A stretch of DNA of 64,000 nucleotides from Lachnospiraceae bacterium (GTDB lineage Bacteria > Bacillota > Clostridia > Lachnospirales > Lachnospiraceae): contig JAFRWN010000040.1 in assembly GCA_017437965.1 (NCBI GenBank), forward strand, positions 1 to 64,000, read 5' to 3'. The translations under genes and the position numbers were made by a program. This document shows, one piece after another, positions 19,323 through 28,313 of the stretch; the first letter of the stretch is position 1, and every line of letters begins with the position of its first letter. The notes beneath the pieces are model-generated. The model saw nothing but the letters and a program-made list of their open reading frames with translations. It ran no database searches and had not been told where the DNA came from.

Positions 19323-19350
19323 TATCGGAAAAACTGATATTTTTCCGATA
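19323..19350. repeat. Perfect 11-bp inverted repeat
   Basis: TATCGGAAAAA (19323-19333) and TTTTTCCGATA (19340-19350) flank CTGATA. It lies 57 bp beyond the transglutaminase stop and just upstream of the recombinase promoter. Neither strand continues into a T-run outside the stem, so it is not a standard terminator; it may be an operator or a weak RNA stem. Confidence 0.6.
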
Positions 19351-19406
19351 GATACATTTCGCTATATACTGCTCTTTTTCAGACTTTACACAGGGATAAA
19401 TTATGA

Positions 19407-22079
19407 TCAGATTGTGATAAATCGTTTGTACCAAGGCAGATAAAGCTTGACATTCTTTTTTATCTTACGGAATTTCTTCGTGATGTTTTCAGCAAGCTCA
19501 GTTTTATTTTCAATCGTATCATCATAATTATATGCGACAAGTTCGCTCAGATAATCCGCAACGAGTTCCGCATTTTCATGAAAATAATTTACGGCAAGTC
19601 CGTTGAATTCCTTATGGCTGATGATCATATTGTTTATTTCAGAATATTTTTCCCTGTCTTTTTTCGAATTATGCAGCATGATTTCACGCATCATTTTGCT
19701 GATATATCTGTACTGGTTGACTACTCTTGATTCCTTCTTCACAAAATAAAGTCCTGAGGCTGTTATCATTTTTCTGATAAAGAACAAGGCTATTGCAAGG
19801 TAAATTACGATCACAAAAGTATTTTTGAACCCTTTTTCAATCGCTGCCTGGGCCGCCTTGGTATTATCTATAATATTATTTGTTGTATCATTATTCAATG
19901 TATCATCAGAAAAGAAACCATTAGATGACAAAAGCCTTGAAATTATGTCATTTCCAGTACTTGCTTCAACTTCATTGGCCTGGGTAAACTCAAAAGGCAC
20001 CCATCCAAATCCATAAATATACACTTCTACCCATGCATGAGCATTTGAGTCGGTTAGTTCGATTTCAACCATATTATCTTTGGTAAGACCAAGCTCATTA
20101 TAACCATCATAGGCAATAAGTTCATCATTGAGGCTTTCAGGATCAACAACTCCGTCAATAAGTCCATCTTTCTTCATCTGTTCCTGAATTTTATCGATTT
20201 CGCTGTCAGAAGAAACTACTGAACCGTCATCAACTATATTACGGTCAGTTCCGTCTTCACCGTAAATATTACGTACATTACCTGCATCATCAAGTGCTGT
20301 GATATCAAAAGCATAGCCCTCAACATATCTTGCAGGAACCCCGAGATGCTTTAGCATAAGTGCTGCCGACGAAGCAAAATATACACAATATCCTTTTTTA
20401 TTGTCATTAAGGAAATATTCAATCGGATCATAGCCTCTTGGAGTATTTCCTGGAGCAAGCGTGTAAATATAGTTATTTCTGAGATAATCCTGGATTTTTT
20501 CAATCAGGCTGAACTCTTCTTTGGCAAGTGTTTCTACGTCACCAAAGACTTCTAATAATTCATCTTCACTCATCCTGTCGATCGAGCCTGCATAATACGG
20601 AGTTGTATACTTCCAGTTCTGATTTCTGCATATTCTCTGCACACTGTAGATGCTTGTTCTGTCAGACTGAGAATAAATATCATAGATATAGGCATTGGTA
20701 TAGGCTTCGTTCACACCTACGTTTCTTGAACTGATGATTCTTAAAAGTTCACGTTTATTGTAAAGTGAGGGTGAAAAATTCCTGAATATGACAGCCTGCT
20801 GTCTGTCCATAGTCTTCCACTGTTTATCATTTTGTGAACTGTAGTAAACTCCGAAAGTAACAGTATCAAGATCTTCATTTTTAATTCTCATTGACATTTT
20901 TGCAGCTTTCTGGAACAACTTGTTGTCATTGTGTTCGTAACCGTAATTCATTATATATCTAGTTGTTTGGTAGTCAGTCATTGTGCTTCTTTTCTCTTCT
21001 TCCCATCTGTTAAGATAGGTATTGTAGGTGGACCCGATAAACATAGGAAGAAACACTTCATCATTGGTATAAGGCACAAAATCGACAGTAATATCGGTAA
21101 GACCATCCTGGATAACGTTTGCAACGCCACCGACCTTACCATTGTCCATACCACCGTTTCCTGCAGAATTTCCGGTATAATACTGAAGACCATAGGCAGC
21201 AACATTAGCAACCACCTTGTCAGTTTTTTCTTTAAGCTTGGTGTTCTTTGAAAAATACAGTTTTGACATTCCGGAAGTCAGTATGATCACGGCAAATACC
21301 GAAGCCACGACAAGAATAAGAGCAACCACAAGGTTTGACCTTCTGCTTACCTGGGATTTATTTAAGGTAACTTCTTTTCTTCTTACAGTATATGCCCTGT
21401 AACGCTTTTTATATATGAATTCTCCGCTGTCATTAAGCTTGGTGAGAATATAAAGTACGATAGAAAGAATGATTATTCCGAGATAAAGATATGAAAAATC
21501 ATCGCTGAGATAGATTGAGAACTCACATGCGATAATCGTAAATAGAATCGGATATATGGCAGATCTTCTTCTCGAGACCCACATGTTTATGAATATTGCA
21601 AGAAGGACCGAAATTACGGCAAGGCAAACTGTGATCGACACTCTCCTGTTCGAATAATACTCATTGAACTCACGAGTGGTAGGCAGATTCATTATCTTAT
21701 CTACATATTTTATCATCAGTGTTCTAATTGCGGAAAAACCGCTGTTGACTATTCTGTACATAGAGAACGACAGAAAAGCAACGATAAACGGAAGCGCAAG
21801 ATAACCGATATTATAGGTCAAAGAAGTAAGATAAAGAAATGACATATACATAGAAATTCCGGCACAGCACAGTGCCAGAACCGGTATATTGCAGGGAAGT
21901 TCAAACGCTGACACAAAAAAGCCAAGATGTCCGATAAGAAATGAAAAGATCAGAAAGGCATTCCAAAGACACTTAAAAAAATTGTTTTTAAGTGATCTTC
22001 TCTGGATTTCGAGTTCTTCCATGTGAATGCCTGACTCGATAAATTGTCTTACCGGTTTTGGATCCTTTTTCTTAAACAT
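19407..22079 (-). CDS. Membrane transglutaminase-like protein (TgpA-like)
   Basis: An 890-residue membrane protein. The first 240 residues hold six or more hydrophobic helices, another helix follows near residue 260, then a large extracytoplasmic region with a transglutaminase-like core, and one more helix near residue 770 followed by a cytoplasmic tail. The core shows Cys565 (GYCVYFAS) and His681 (AHAWVEV); the third position, usually Asp, is Glu697 in VPFEFT. It is the last gene of a MoxR-DUF58-transglutaminase operon and its start overlaps the DUF58 stop. Such operons are widespread and thought to act in envelope protein assembly; the substrate is unknown. Confidence 0.88.
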   Translation of the reverse strand: MFKKKDPKPVRQFIESGIHMEELEIQRRSLKNNFFKCLWNAFLIFSFLIGHLGFFVSAFELPCNIPVLALCCAGISMYMSFLYLTSLTYNIGYLALPFIVAFLSFSMYRIVNSGFSAIRTLMIKYVDKIMNLPTTREFNEYYSNRRVSITVCLAVISVLLAIFINMWVSRRRSAIYPILFTIIACEFSIYLSDDFSYLYLGIIILSIVLYILTKLNDSGEFIYKKRYRAYTVRRKEVTLNKSQVSRRSNLVVALILVVASVFAVIILTSGMSKLYFSKNTKLKEKTDKVVANVAAYGLQYYTGNSAGNGGMDNGKVGGVANVIQDGLTDITVDFVPYTNDEVFLPMFIGSTYNTYLNRWEEEKRSTMTDYQTTRYIMNYGYEHNDNKLFQKAAKMSMRIKNEDLDTVTFGVYYSSQNDKQWKTMDRQQAVIFRNFSPSLYNKRELLRIISSRNVGVNEAYTNAYIYDIYSQSDRTSIYSVQRICRNQNWKYTTPYYAGSIDRMSEDELLEVFGDVETLAKEEFSLIEKIQDYLRNNYIYTLAPGNTPRGYDPIEYFLNDNKKGYCVYFASSAALMLKHLGVPARYVEGYAFDITALDDAGNVRNIYGEDGTDRNIVDDGSVVSSDSEIDKIQEQMKKDGLIDGVVDPESLNDELIAYDGYNELGLTKDNMVEIELTDSNAHAWVEVYIYGFGWVPFEFTQANEVEASTGNDIISRLLSSNGFFSDDTLNNDTTNNIIDNTKAAQAAIEKGFKNTFVIVIYLAIALFFIRKMITASGLYFVKKESRVVNQYRYISKMMREIMLHNSKKDREKYSEINNMIISHKEFNGLAVNYFHENAELVADYLSELVAYNYDDTIENKTELAENITKKFRKIKKNVKLYLPWYKRFITI

Positions 22080-23158
22080 TATCCGATCTCCGAATATAAT
22101 GCAAATGTTTTGTAACTTTCTACAACTCTGTAGTGGCCGTCCGCAGGTTCATTCCTTGAAAGCAGAAACAGTTTGGAATGACCAAAATTCTCTGAATAAT
22201 ATTCCAGGAGTTCATCTGCGGATGCCGGAAGCATATTATAATACATATTATGAATTGCAAGGTCGAAATCATAGGTATTGTCAATGCTTCTTCTGACCAG
22301 AGCCTGTTCCTCCCTGTCAAGATAAACAAGCTCAAAATAATACTGCTCTTTGATAAGTGCCCTTCCGAAAGAATTCAGAAGTTCAAAATAATCATTGATT
22401 TCCGGAAGTGTTTTGAAATCTCCGGTACATGAAATAACGATGCAGGTTCCTGCCTGTCTTTCATATTCCTTTACGATAAGGTCCTGGGATTTGGTTGACA
22501 GCTTCCAATGAACCTGTGAAAGCTTGTCACCGTCACGGTAATCACGTAATTCTTTTATTTCGGACACGTCAAAACCCTTCGTAGGATCATTGAAATCCTC
22601 TTCCTGAGGCTTGAGGGCAAGCTTTTCATCACTGACGCTTACAGGATGTTCCTTGGGCATTACTGCAGCATGTGCCTCTACCGGCGGAAGAAAAATGTAA
22701 ACTATCCCGAGCATGTCATATACTCTTATTTCTTCGGCAATAATATGATAAATACCACAGTAATCAAAAGAAAAACTATAGGTATATTCCTTTACTCCTT
22801 TAAGAAACGAAAAATAATCCCTGAAGCTGTGCTTGTTCTGTTCTTCAAAGGAATGATAAACCACATATTTCATTTCAATTCTTGAAAAAGGGTAAATACT
22901 GCCTGATGAAAGTCTTGTCACACAACCGTTTCTCTCTCCTATCGGTTGTTCATCCTTAAGCATTCTGATAGAAAATTCAGGAGTTTGTATACTGCCTTTG
23001 ATCAAAAAAATGGTTGGAATCAGTGTCATTAACTGGGCAGCAATAAAAATAAGCAGCACTCTCCTGTGATTGAACCAGAAAAGAAAACAAAGCAGAGCCA
23101 GCACCAGTATATATAATATCAGCCTGTGAATTTTAATCCGGAATTTTTTCCTTGTCAC
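22079..23158 (-). CDS. DUF58 domain-containing protein
   Basis: A 359-residue protein with two N-terminal hydrophobic helices (about residues 10-50) and a soluble DUF58 domain marked by IKELRDYRDGDKLSQVHWK near residue 205. DUF58 proteins contain a vWA-like fold and are typically encoded between a MoxR ATPase and a transglutaminase, as here: the MoxR gene ends 12 bp upstream and the transglutaminase gene overlaps the stop. Probably the MoxR partner or substrate at the membrane. Confidence 0.9.
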   Translation of the reverse strand: MTRKKFRIKIHRLILYILVLALLCFLFWFNHRRVLLIFIAAQLMTLIPTIFLIKGSIQTPEFSIRMLKDEQPIGERNGCVTRLSSGSIYPFSRIEMKYVVYHSFEEQNKHSFRDYFSFLKGVKEYTYSFSFDYCGIYHIIAEEIRVYDMLGIVYIFLPPVEAHAAVMPKEHPVSVSDEKLALKPQEEDFNDPTKGFDVSEIKELRDYRDGDKLSQVHWKLSTKSQDLIVKEYERQAGTCIVISCTGDFKTLPEINDYFELLNSFGRALIKEQYYFELVYLDREEQALVRRSIDNTYDFDLAIHNMYYNMLPASADELLEYYSENFGHSKLFLLSRNEPADGHYRVVESYKTFALYSEIG

Positions 23159-23170
23159 ACTCTTCTCCTG

Positions 23171-24094
23171 CTACATCTTCGGAAGCTGCAAAGATGTTAC
23201 TATTTCGTTCAAAAGTTTTGAAGCGTCCTTCTTTTCGGCTCTGGCCTTAGGCGAAACAACAAGCCTGTGGCAGCAAACAGGGTCAATACACTCAAGTACA
23301 TCATCAGGAATCACATAATCCCTGTCATTAAGAAAGGCCGTTGCCTTCGCCATCTTATAGAGTGCAACCGAGGCACGGGGACTAAGACCAAGCGAAATAA
23401 GGTTATGCTTTCTTGTTTCTTCACAAATATTTACAATGAATTCTATTATTGACTGGTCAACCCTTATTTCACTGACCTTCTTCTGAGCTTCCAGGAATTC
23501 ATCTATAGTGAAGATCGAGTCAACCTCTGTTTTGGCGGAAATGTTTCCAAGCAATATTTCCTGTGCTGCCTGATGGTTGGGATAACCGATGGTGAGGCAG
23601 ATCATGAAACGGTCAAGCTGCGATTCGGGAAGCTTCTGGGTTCCCGCAGAACCAAACGGATTCTGGGTCGCAAGTACAACAAAAGGAACCGGAAGAAAAT
23701 GCTCTACTCCGTCAACTGTTGCCTTACCCTCTTCCATTACCTCAAGAAGTGCAGACTGTGTTTTGGGTGAAGTTCTGTTGATCTCATCGGCAAGCAGGAA
23801 ATTACAGTAAACCGAGCCTTCCTTATATTCAAAGGCACCGGTTTTGTTGTTGTACATGTTAAAGCCCACAAGATCCGAAGGAAGAACATCGGGAGTGAAC
23901 TGTACACGATGATAATCCATGGAAAGTGATTTTGAAAGAGCAACGGCAAGTGTTGTCTTGCCTACTCCGGGTATATCCTCAAGAAGAATATGGCCTCCCG
24001 CTATCATTGCGGAAACGACCTTGATTATTACATTATCCTTTCCTTTAACTACCTTTTTGACTTCGTTTACCAGTTTGGCAATCTGCTGATTCAA
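23171..24094 (-). CDS. MoxR family AAA+ ATPase
   Basis: A 307-residue AAA+ chaperone-like ATPase. Walker A is GVGKTTLA near residue 42, Walker B is LLADEINRTSP near 104, and sensor residues follow in ATQNPFGSAGT. The start codon is TTG (24092-24094), supported by GGAGGT 7 bases before it. It is first in the operon with DUF58 and transglutaminase genes and is transcribed divergently from lexA. Confidence 0.93.
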   Translation of the reverse strand: MNQQIAKLVNEVKKVVKGKDNVIIKVVSAMIAGGHILLEDIPGVGKTTLAVALSKSLSMDYHRVQFTPDVLPSDLVGFNMYNNKTGAFEYKEGSVYCNFLLADEINRTSPKTQSALLEVMEEGKATVDGVEHFLPVPFVVLATQNPFGSAGTQKLPESQLDRFMICLTIGYPNHQAAQEILLGNISAKTEVDSIFTIDEFLEAQKKVSEIRVDQSIIEFIVNICEETRKHNLISLGLSPRASVALYKMAKATAFLNDRDYVIPDDVLECIDPVCCHRLVVSPKARAEKKDASKLLNEIVTSLQLPKM

Positions 24095-24126
24095 GGTTTG
24101 TACCTCCGTTTTTATATATCTTATTT

Positions 24127-24155
24127 ATTATAACTTAAAACACGGTAAAAGTAAA
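24127..24155 (-). promoter_or_regulatory. Promoter of the MoxR operon
   Basis: Minus-strand TTTACT (24150-24155), 17 bp, TATAAT (24127-24132). It lies back to back with the lexA promoter within 70 bp, so LexA or another factor could affect both. Confidence 0.6.
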
Positions 24156-24165
24156 ATTCTTTTTG

Positions 24166-24194
24166 TTGCAAATATTTGTTCGATGTGATATAAT
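24166..24194 (+). promoter_or_regulatory. lexA promoter with imperfect SOS-box-like site
   Basis: TTGCAA (24166-24171) and TATAAT (24189-24194) are 17 bp apart. Between them, 24169-24182 reads CAAATATTTGTTCG: the right half matches the Gram-positive SOS half-site GTTCG, the left half matches only three of five. CAAATATTTG itself is a perfect palindrome. LexA autoregulation is usual for this gene, but the site is weak. Confidence 0.55.
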
Positions 24195-24235
24195 TTGAAA
24201 TGACATAAAATCTTACATGTAAAGGAGATTTATCG

Positions 24236-24850
24236 ATGGATTACAGCTCACTCAGTTCAAAACAGCTTGAAATACTTGAATATATCAAAAAAAATATCCT
24301 GGAAAAAGGTTTTCCGCCTTCAGTAAGGGACATTGGCGAAGCTGTCGGTTTAAGCTCGACATCTTCTGTTCATTCTCAGCTTGCAAATCTTGAAAAGAAA
24401 GGCTTCATCAGACGTGACAACTTCAAATCACGTTCGATAGAAATTGTCGATGATGAATTTCAGCTTGCAAGACGTGAGGTTGTTAATGTTCCTGTTTTAG
24501 GTACGATAACAGCAGGTCAGCCGATACTTGCAGTTGAAAATATAAGTGACTACTTTCCTATTCCTGCCGAAATGATGCCCAATGCAGTTACCTTCATGTT
24601 AAAAGTAAAGGGTGACAGCATGATCAATGCAGGAATATTTGACGGCGATGAGATAATCGTAAAGCAGCAGAGCACAGCGGACAACGGTGACTATGTTGTA
24701 GCGCTGATCGATGATTCCGTAACTGTCAAAACCTTCTATAAAGAAAAGGACCATGTACGTCTTCAGCCCGAAAACGACACCATGGATCCTTTGATCTTCG
24801 ATAATGTTGAAATACTCGGAAAAGTAATCGGAGTATTCCGTATGTTTTAG
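24236..24850 (+). CDS. lexA: LexA repressor
   Basis: SOS regulator that self-cleaves when RecA is activated. The N-terminal winged helix begins LSSKQLEILEYIKKN. The cleavage site is A93-G94 (GTITAGQP), the nucleophile is S128 (GDSM), and the general base is K165 (TVKTF). The length of 204 residues is standard. AAAGGAG lies 8 bases before the ATG. Its last four bases overlap the end of the convergent DUF4340 gene. Confidence 0.97.
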   Translation: MDYSSLSSKQLEILEYIKKNILEKGFPPSVRDIGEAVGLSSTSSVHSQLANLEKKGFIRRDNFKSRSIEIVDDEFQLARREVVNVPVLGTITAGQPILAVENISDYFPIPAEMMPNAVTFMLKVKGDSMINAGIFDGDEIIVKQQSTADNGDYVVALIDDSVTVKTFYKEKDHVRLQPENDTMDPLIFDNVEILGKVIGVFRMF

Positions 24851-25962
24851 TCTTTCGATGAGTTTACACCGTTCAGGCTGTCTTTTGTAAGCCCGATAAA
24901 GAACTTGGCATAATAGGAATTGGTTGCAAACATACAATTCTTACCATCAAAAATATTATCACTGGCGACGGAGTCTACGCAGGTATTTGTGATATAATAC
25001 TCTCCGTCGCTTTCTTTTATCTCATTTCCGATAAGGAACTTATAGGTGAAATCAGCATCAAGCATCTGGTCAACATTCTGGCCTGCATCAGTCTCGTTGG
25101 TCACACTTGTATAGCCTTTAAACTGTATAGTCACAACGGTTTCGGGTACTGCTGTACCATAAAATGCTTTTCTCTGATCACTTACATTATAGTCCAATAC
25201 TCTGTTATAGGTCAGTTCTGTAAGATAATTGAAGAATACGTTGGCATCTCCCTGGTCGCAGAGCTTTTTATCATTTACGGTTTCACCATCGGAAATTACA
25301 TAATAGTACCACTCTCCTGCATCTCCCTCGGTGGCTTTTTTCTCACCGGGAACCAGCTCGATTTTGTTTCCGTTCTTCACATCAACTGTAATGCTTTTGA
25401 TACTTCCGGGAGTAAACTCGGGCATTTCAGGAATAGCACAATAATCAAGAAGCGTATACTTGGCAAATTTATAGATAGTGGAATCGGTAAGATAAACATT
25501 TTCACCGACCATTACATAATATACATTCGAATTACCTTCATAATCCGAAAATTTAACACGGCATACATCATCGTTTGATAATTCAATATCTACTGTCATA
25601 GCAGGATCAGAGAGCTTGAAATCGTCGAGGGTATCATAATCTTTGATTTCCCTGAGTTTTTTCATTTCCTTAAGCATACTTGCAAAAAGACTGATTTTTT
25701 CATTGTCTACAGGAAAGGCTTCGTCACAGTTCTTTATCCATTTGTCATTATAAAGATGGAAATCAATTTCGTAGGTTTTGGTTCTGACCGTAAAATCTTT
25801 GATCTTTCTGAATTCTTCAGACAGAATATATTCGGTTTCGGTATTCTCTTCGGAAGATGATTCTTCTTTTTTATCATCCTTATTCAGAACAACAAGAGCA
25901 ATGATTCCTGCTGTAAGAAGAGCCAGAAAAACAACAAGGATCTTAACCTGCTTCTTATTCAT
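24847..25962 (-). CDS. DUF4340 domain-containing membrane-anchored protein
   Basis: A 371-residue protein with one N-terminal membrane helix (about residues 7-26), a short Glu/Ser-rich linker, and an extracytoplasmic domain of the DUF4340 type. DUF4340 genes commonly follow Gld-like ABC transporter genes, as here; the start overlaps the GldG-like stop by one base. Likely an accessory subunit of that transporter; the cargo is unknown. Confidence 0.8.
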   Translation of the reverse strand: MNKKQVKILVVFLALLTAGIIALVVLNKDDKKEESSSEENTETEYILSEEFRKIKDFTVRTKTYEIDFHLYNDKWIKNCDEAFPVDNEKISLFASMLKEMKKLREIKDYDTLDDFKLSDPAMTVDIELSNDDVCRVKFSDYEGNSNVYYVMVGENVYLTDSTIYKFAKYTLLDYCAIPEMPEFTPGSIKSITVDVKNGNKIELVPGEKKATEGDAGEWYYYVISDGETVNDKKLCDQGDANVFFNYLTELTYNRVLDYNVSDQRKAFYGTAVPETVVTIQFKGYTSVTNETDAGQNVDQMLDADFTYKFLIGNEIKESDGEYYITNTCVDSVASDNIFDGKNCMFATNSYYAKFFIGLTKDSLNGVNSSKD

Positions 25963-27440
25963 TATCTGGACCTCCTCATCAGCCAGACTACTATTCCGAT
26001 ACCGATAAATGCCAAAGGAATCAGGGCCATGTAGATCAGTGAAAAGGTCAGCACATCTCCGTTTGCTACAATATTTACTTTACGTTCAAAGCTTTTTACC
26101 GGAACATAGGTATCTACATTCTTTTCTGAAAGCTTGCCCATCCCGTCAACAAAGAATCTTATATTGTTTGCTGTTGCAGTATCACTTCCCGAACCGAATA
26201 TACTGCTGAGATTGAAAAACATCGCATCCGAAATCACAAACAGACTTCCGCCATTATCTCCGGAAAGTTTTGAAATGCCAGATACCAATGATTTCGCAGG
26301 GAGACCCTTGCCGTTGTTAAGATATGAAGTGATCTTTTCCGATGTGATCAAAAGATCGGTATACTCGTAATTATCTGAATCACCCGATATTTTGTACAAG
26401 GGTGAGGCAAATGCCGCCATAGTCTTTCCCGAGCTTGTAACTGATCCGGAAACTGAGCTGCCATAATCCGGAATAATAAGCTCCTGCGGATAGTTTACGG
26501 CCGAACTCATGTAATGATCATAATCATTTTCGATAATGAAATCCGAAGCAAGCTTGAATCCGCCGTACTCAAGAAGCTTGTCAAGATTCATATATGTTGA
26601 AGCTGTTGTACTTCCGTCAAGCAGGTTAATATTATTATGTATTACTGCTATTTTACCGCCATTGTCAAGGTAAGTCTTTAAAAGCTCAAGCTCAGAAGCT
26701 GAAATGTCGGTCTGAGGGAAGAAAATCACAAGTATATCAATATCGGAAGGCATTGATGCTGCCGCCGAAAGATCGAGTGCATAATCGGAAAGCCTGTAAG
26801 CAGACTTATCCAGTGCATCGGTCAGAAGCTCATAGTTTTCCTTGTTGATAAACAGTTCATTGTGTCCGCCGAGCTGGTATACCTTGATTTCTTTCGCAGT
26901 TGATACCTTATAAATGGCAGAGGTAAGAAGGCCCTCTCCATTGTAGCTTTCGGTTTTATATTTGGTATTGTCCTGGGTATTGTCATCACTTGTAGTCTGA
27001 TGCATATCGTTGAAATCGATGAGAATAAACTTCTTGTTGTCCTTGTTTTCAACAATCACGCTTGAATCAGAAGCTGTTGCAGCATCATATTTAGAAGTAA
27101 ACGAAGGATTTACAGCAGTATCGATTTTCTTGACTTTGATATGGCCGCATTCATCCTCATAGGATTCGCAAAGATTAAGGCTATAATCATCATAGCTGCC
27201 CATTGAATCGGAAAGGATATAAAGAGTTATATCAGACGAGACTTCGCTTTTCAGAACCTGCTTTGTGGTATCCGAAAGCGCATAGAGATCGATTCCACTT
27301 GTCGAATAGGTCATCTTATCGGTAGACAATGCACCGAAGATAAGATTTATGATTACAACAAGTGCTATTGCAATCACTGTAAGTACAAGGCTGAAGGAAC
27401 CATTTTTAAATTGTATAGAACGGTTTACTTTCTTATTCAT
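25962..27440 (-). CDS. GldG-like ABC transporter accessory protein
   Basis: A 492-residue protein with an N-terminal helix near residues 14-36 and a C-terminal helix near 465-488, the arrangement of GldG-type proteins. The extracytoplasmic part contains a ThuA/GATase-like stretch (KVYQLGGHNELF near residue 190) and SDIDILVIFFPQTDIS near 235. In Bacteroidetes GldA-GldF-GldG are associated with gliding; in Firmicutes the same set exists without gliding and its role is unknown. It sits 9 bp after the permease gene. Confidence 0.82.
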   Translation of the reverse strand: MNKKVNRSIQFKNGSFSLVLTVIAIALVVIINLIFGALSTDKMTYSTSGIDLYALSDTTKQVLKSEVSSDITLYILSDSMGSYDDYSLNLCESYEDECGHIKVKKIDTAVNPSFTSKYDAATASDSSVIVENKDNKKFILIDFNDMHQTTSDDNTQDNTKYKTESYNGEGLLTSAIYKVSTAKEIKVYQLGGHNELFINKENYELLTDALDKSAYRLSDYALDLSAAASMPSDIDILVIFFPQTDISASELELLKTYLDNGGKIAVIHNNINLLDGSTTASTYMNLDKLLEYGGFKLASDFIIENDYDHYMSSAVNYPQELIIPDYGSSVSGSVTSSGKTMAAFASPLYKISGDSDNYEYTDLLITSEKITSYLNNGKGLPAKSLVSGISKLSGDNGGSLFVISDAMFFNLSSIFGSGSDTATANNIRFFVDGMGKLSEKNVDTYVPVKSFERKVNIVANGDVLTFSLIYMALIPLAFIGIGIVVWLMRRSR

Positions 27441-27449
27441 GGTTTCCTC

Positions 27450-28313
27450 CTAACTGTAGCGGCGCTTTGAAAGCGACTGGATTGTAAAAAACACAAACAA
27501 AGCGGCAACAGATATGAAGAATACAAATATCCTGATATCTACCATGTTATCGTTGACTATGCTCTGAAGATACATAGGAAGCGCAAGCTTTTCAATGAAC
27601 TTCTGAATCAATCCTTCAAAAAGATTCTTGTTGATCACAAATATAAGCAGTATCACAAGCGAACCGATAAGCGTAACACCTGCACCGAAAAAGCCGTTCC
27701 TTGTAAGGATTCCAGCTATGATACCGAGTATAACACAAAGCCCTACAAACATGATCATTGAAACATAGGCTGAGGTTGTAATTCTTGATGAGAACTGTGA
27801 AGCTACACCGATAAGGAAAACAACTACAAGGGATGTGATAGCCGCAACAAGCTGGCTTTCTGTAAGCGATGAAATGAACATGCTGACAGCAATAAAGACA
27901 CAGCCCATAAAGAAGTAGGCTACAAGCAAAGTATAGTCGGTAAGAAGCTCTGAATGACCGAAATAATTTATGATAAGCGGACAGGTGCAGAGCACGGCAA
28001 AGGTTGCAAACCAGACTGTACACATTGCAAGATATTTTCCGATAACGATTTTGGTCATGGATACCGGCGAAGTAAACAGAAGCTGGTCTATCTTCTCTTT
28101 TCTTTCTTCGGGAAGTGATTTCATTGTAAGAAGCGAGAAAAGGAAATATACCCAGTAAGAAGCAAGCATGGGATAACCGATGGTTGTCATGCCTGCGTCA
28201 AGATTATATACTTTGAAATATCTGCCGAAAATGACAAGATAGATTGCGATAAAAATATATGCAGTAAGTGAAGTGAAAAAGCTTTTTACCTCACGCTTAT
28301 ATATTGCAAACAT
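27450..28313 (-). CDS. ABC transporter permease (GldF/ABC-2 type)
   Basis: A 287-residue membrane protein with about six hydrophobic helices, starting MFAIYKREVKSFFTSLTAYIF, a typical ABC-2/GldF opening. The motif LPEERKEKIDQLLFTSPVS near residue 68 is the cytoplasmic coupling helix seen in this family. Its start directly abuts the stop of the ATPase gene, so translation is coupled. It is the membrane subunit of the Gld-like exporter. Confidence 0.88.
   Translation of the reverse strand: MFAIYKREVKSFFTSLTAYIFIAIYLVIFGRYFKVYNLDAGMTTIGYPMLASYWVYFLFSLLTMKSLPEERKEKIDQLLFTSPVSMTKIVIGKYLAMCTVWFATFAVLCTCPLIINYFGHSELLTDYTLLVAYFFMGCVFIAVSMFISSLTESQLVAAITSLVVVFLIGVASQFSSRITTSAYVSMIMFVGLCVILGIIAGILTRNGFFGAGVTLIGSLVILLIFVINKNLFEGLIQKFIEKLALPMYLQSIVNDNMVDIRIFVFFISVAALFVFFTIQSLSKRRYS

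Noticed and set aside
19323-19350. Inverted repeat as terminator of the transglutaminase operon
   Set aside because: The stem is not followed by a T-run on either strand beyond the arm itself, so it does not fit the standard terminator form.
24169-24182. Strong SOS box before lexA
   Set aside because: Only one half-site matches the CGAAC/GTTCG consensus, so it is recorded as a weak candidate within the promoter entry, not as a firm site.
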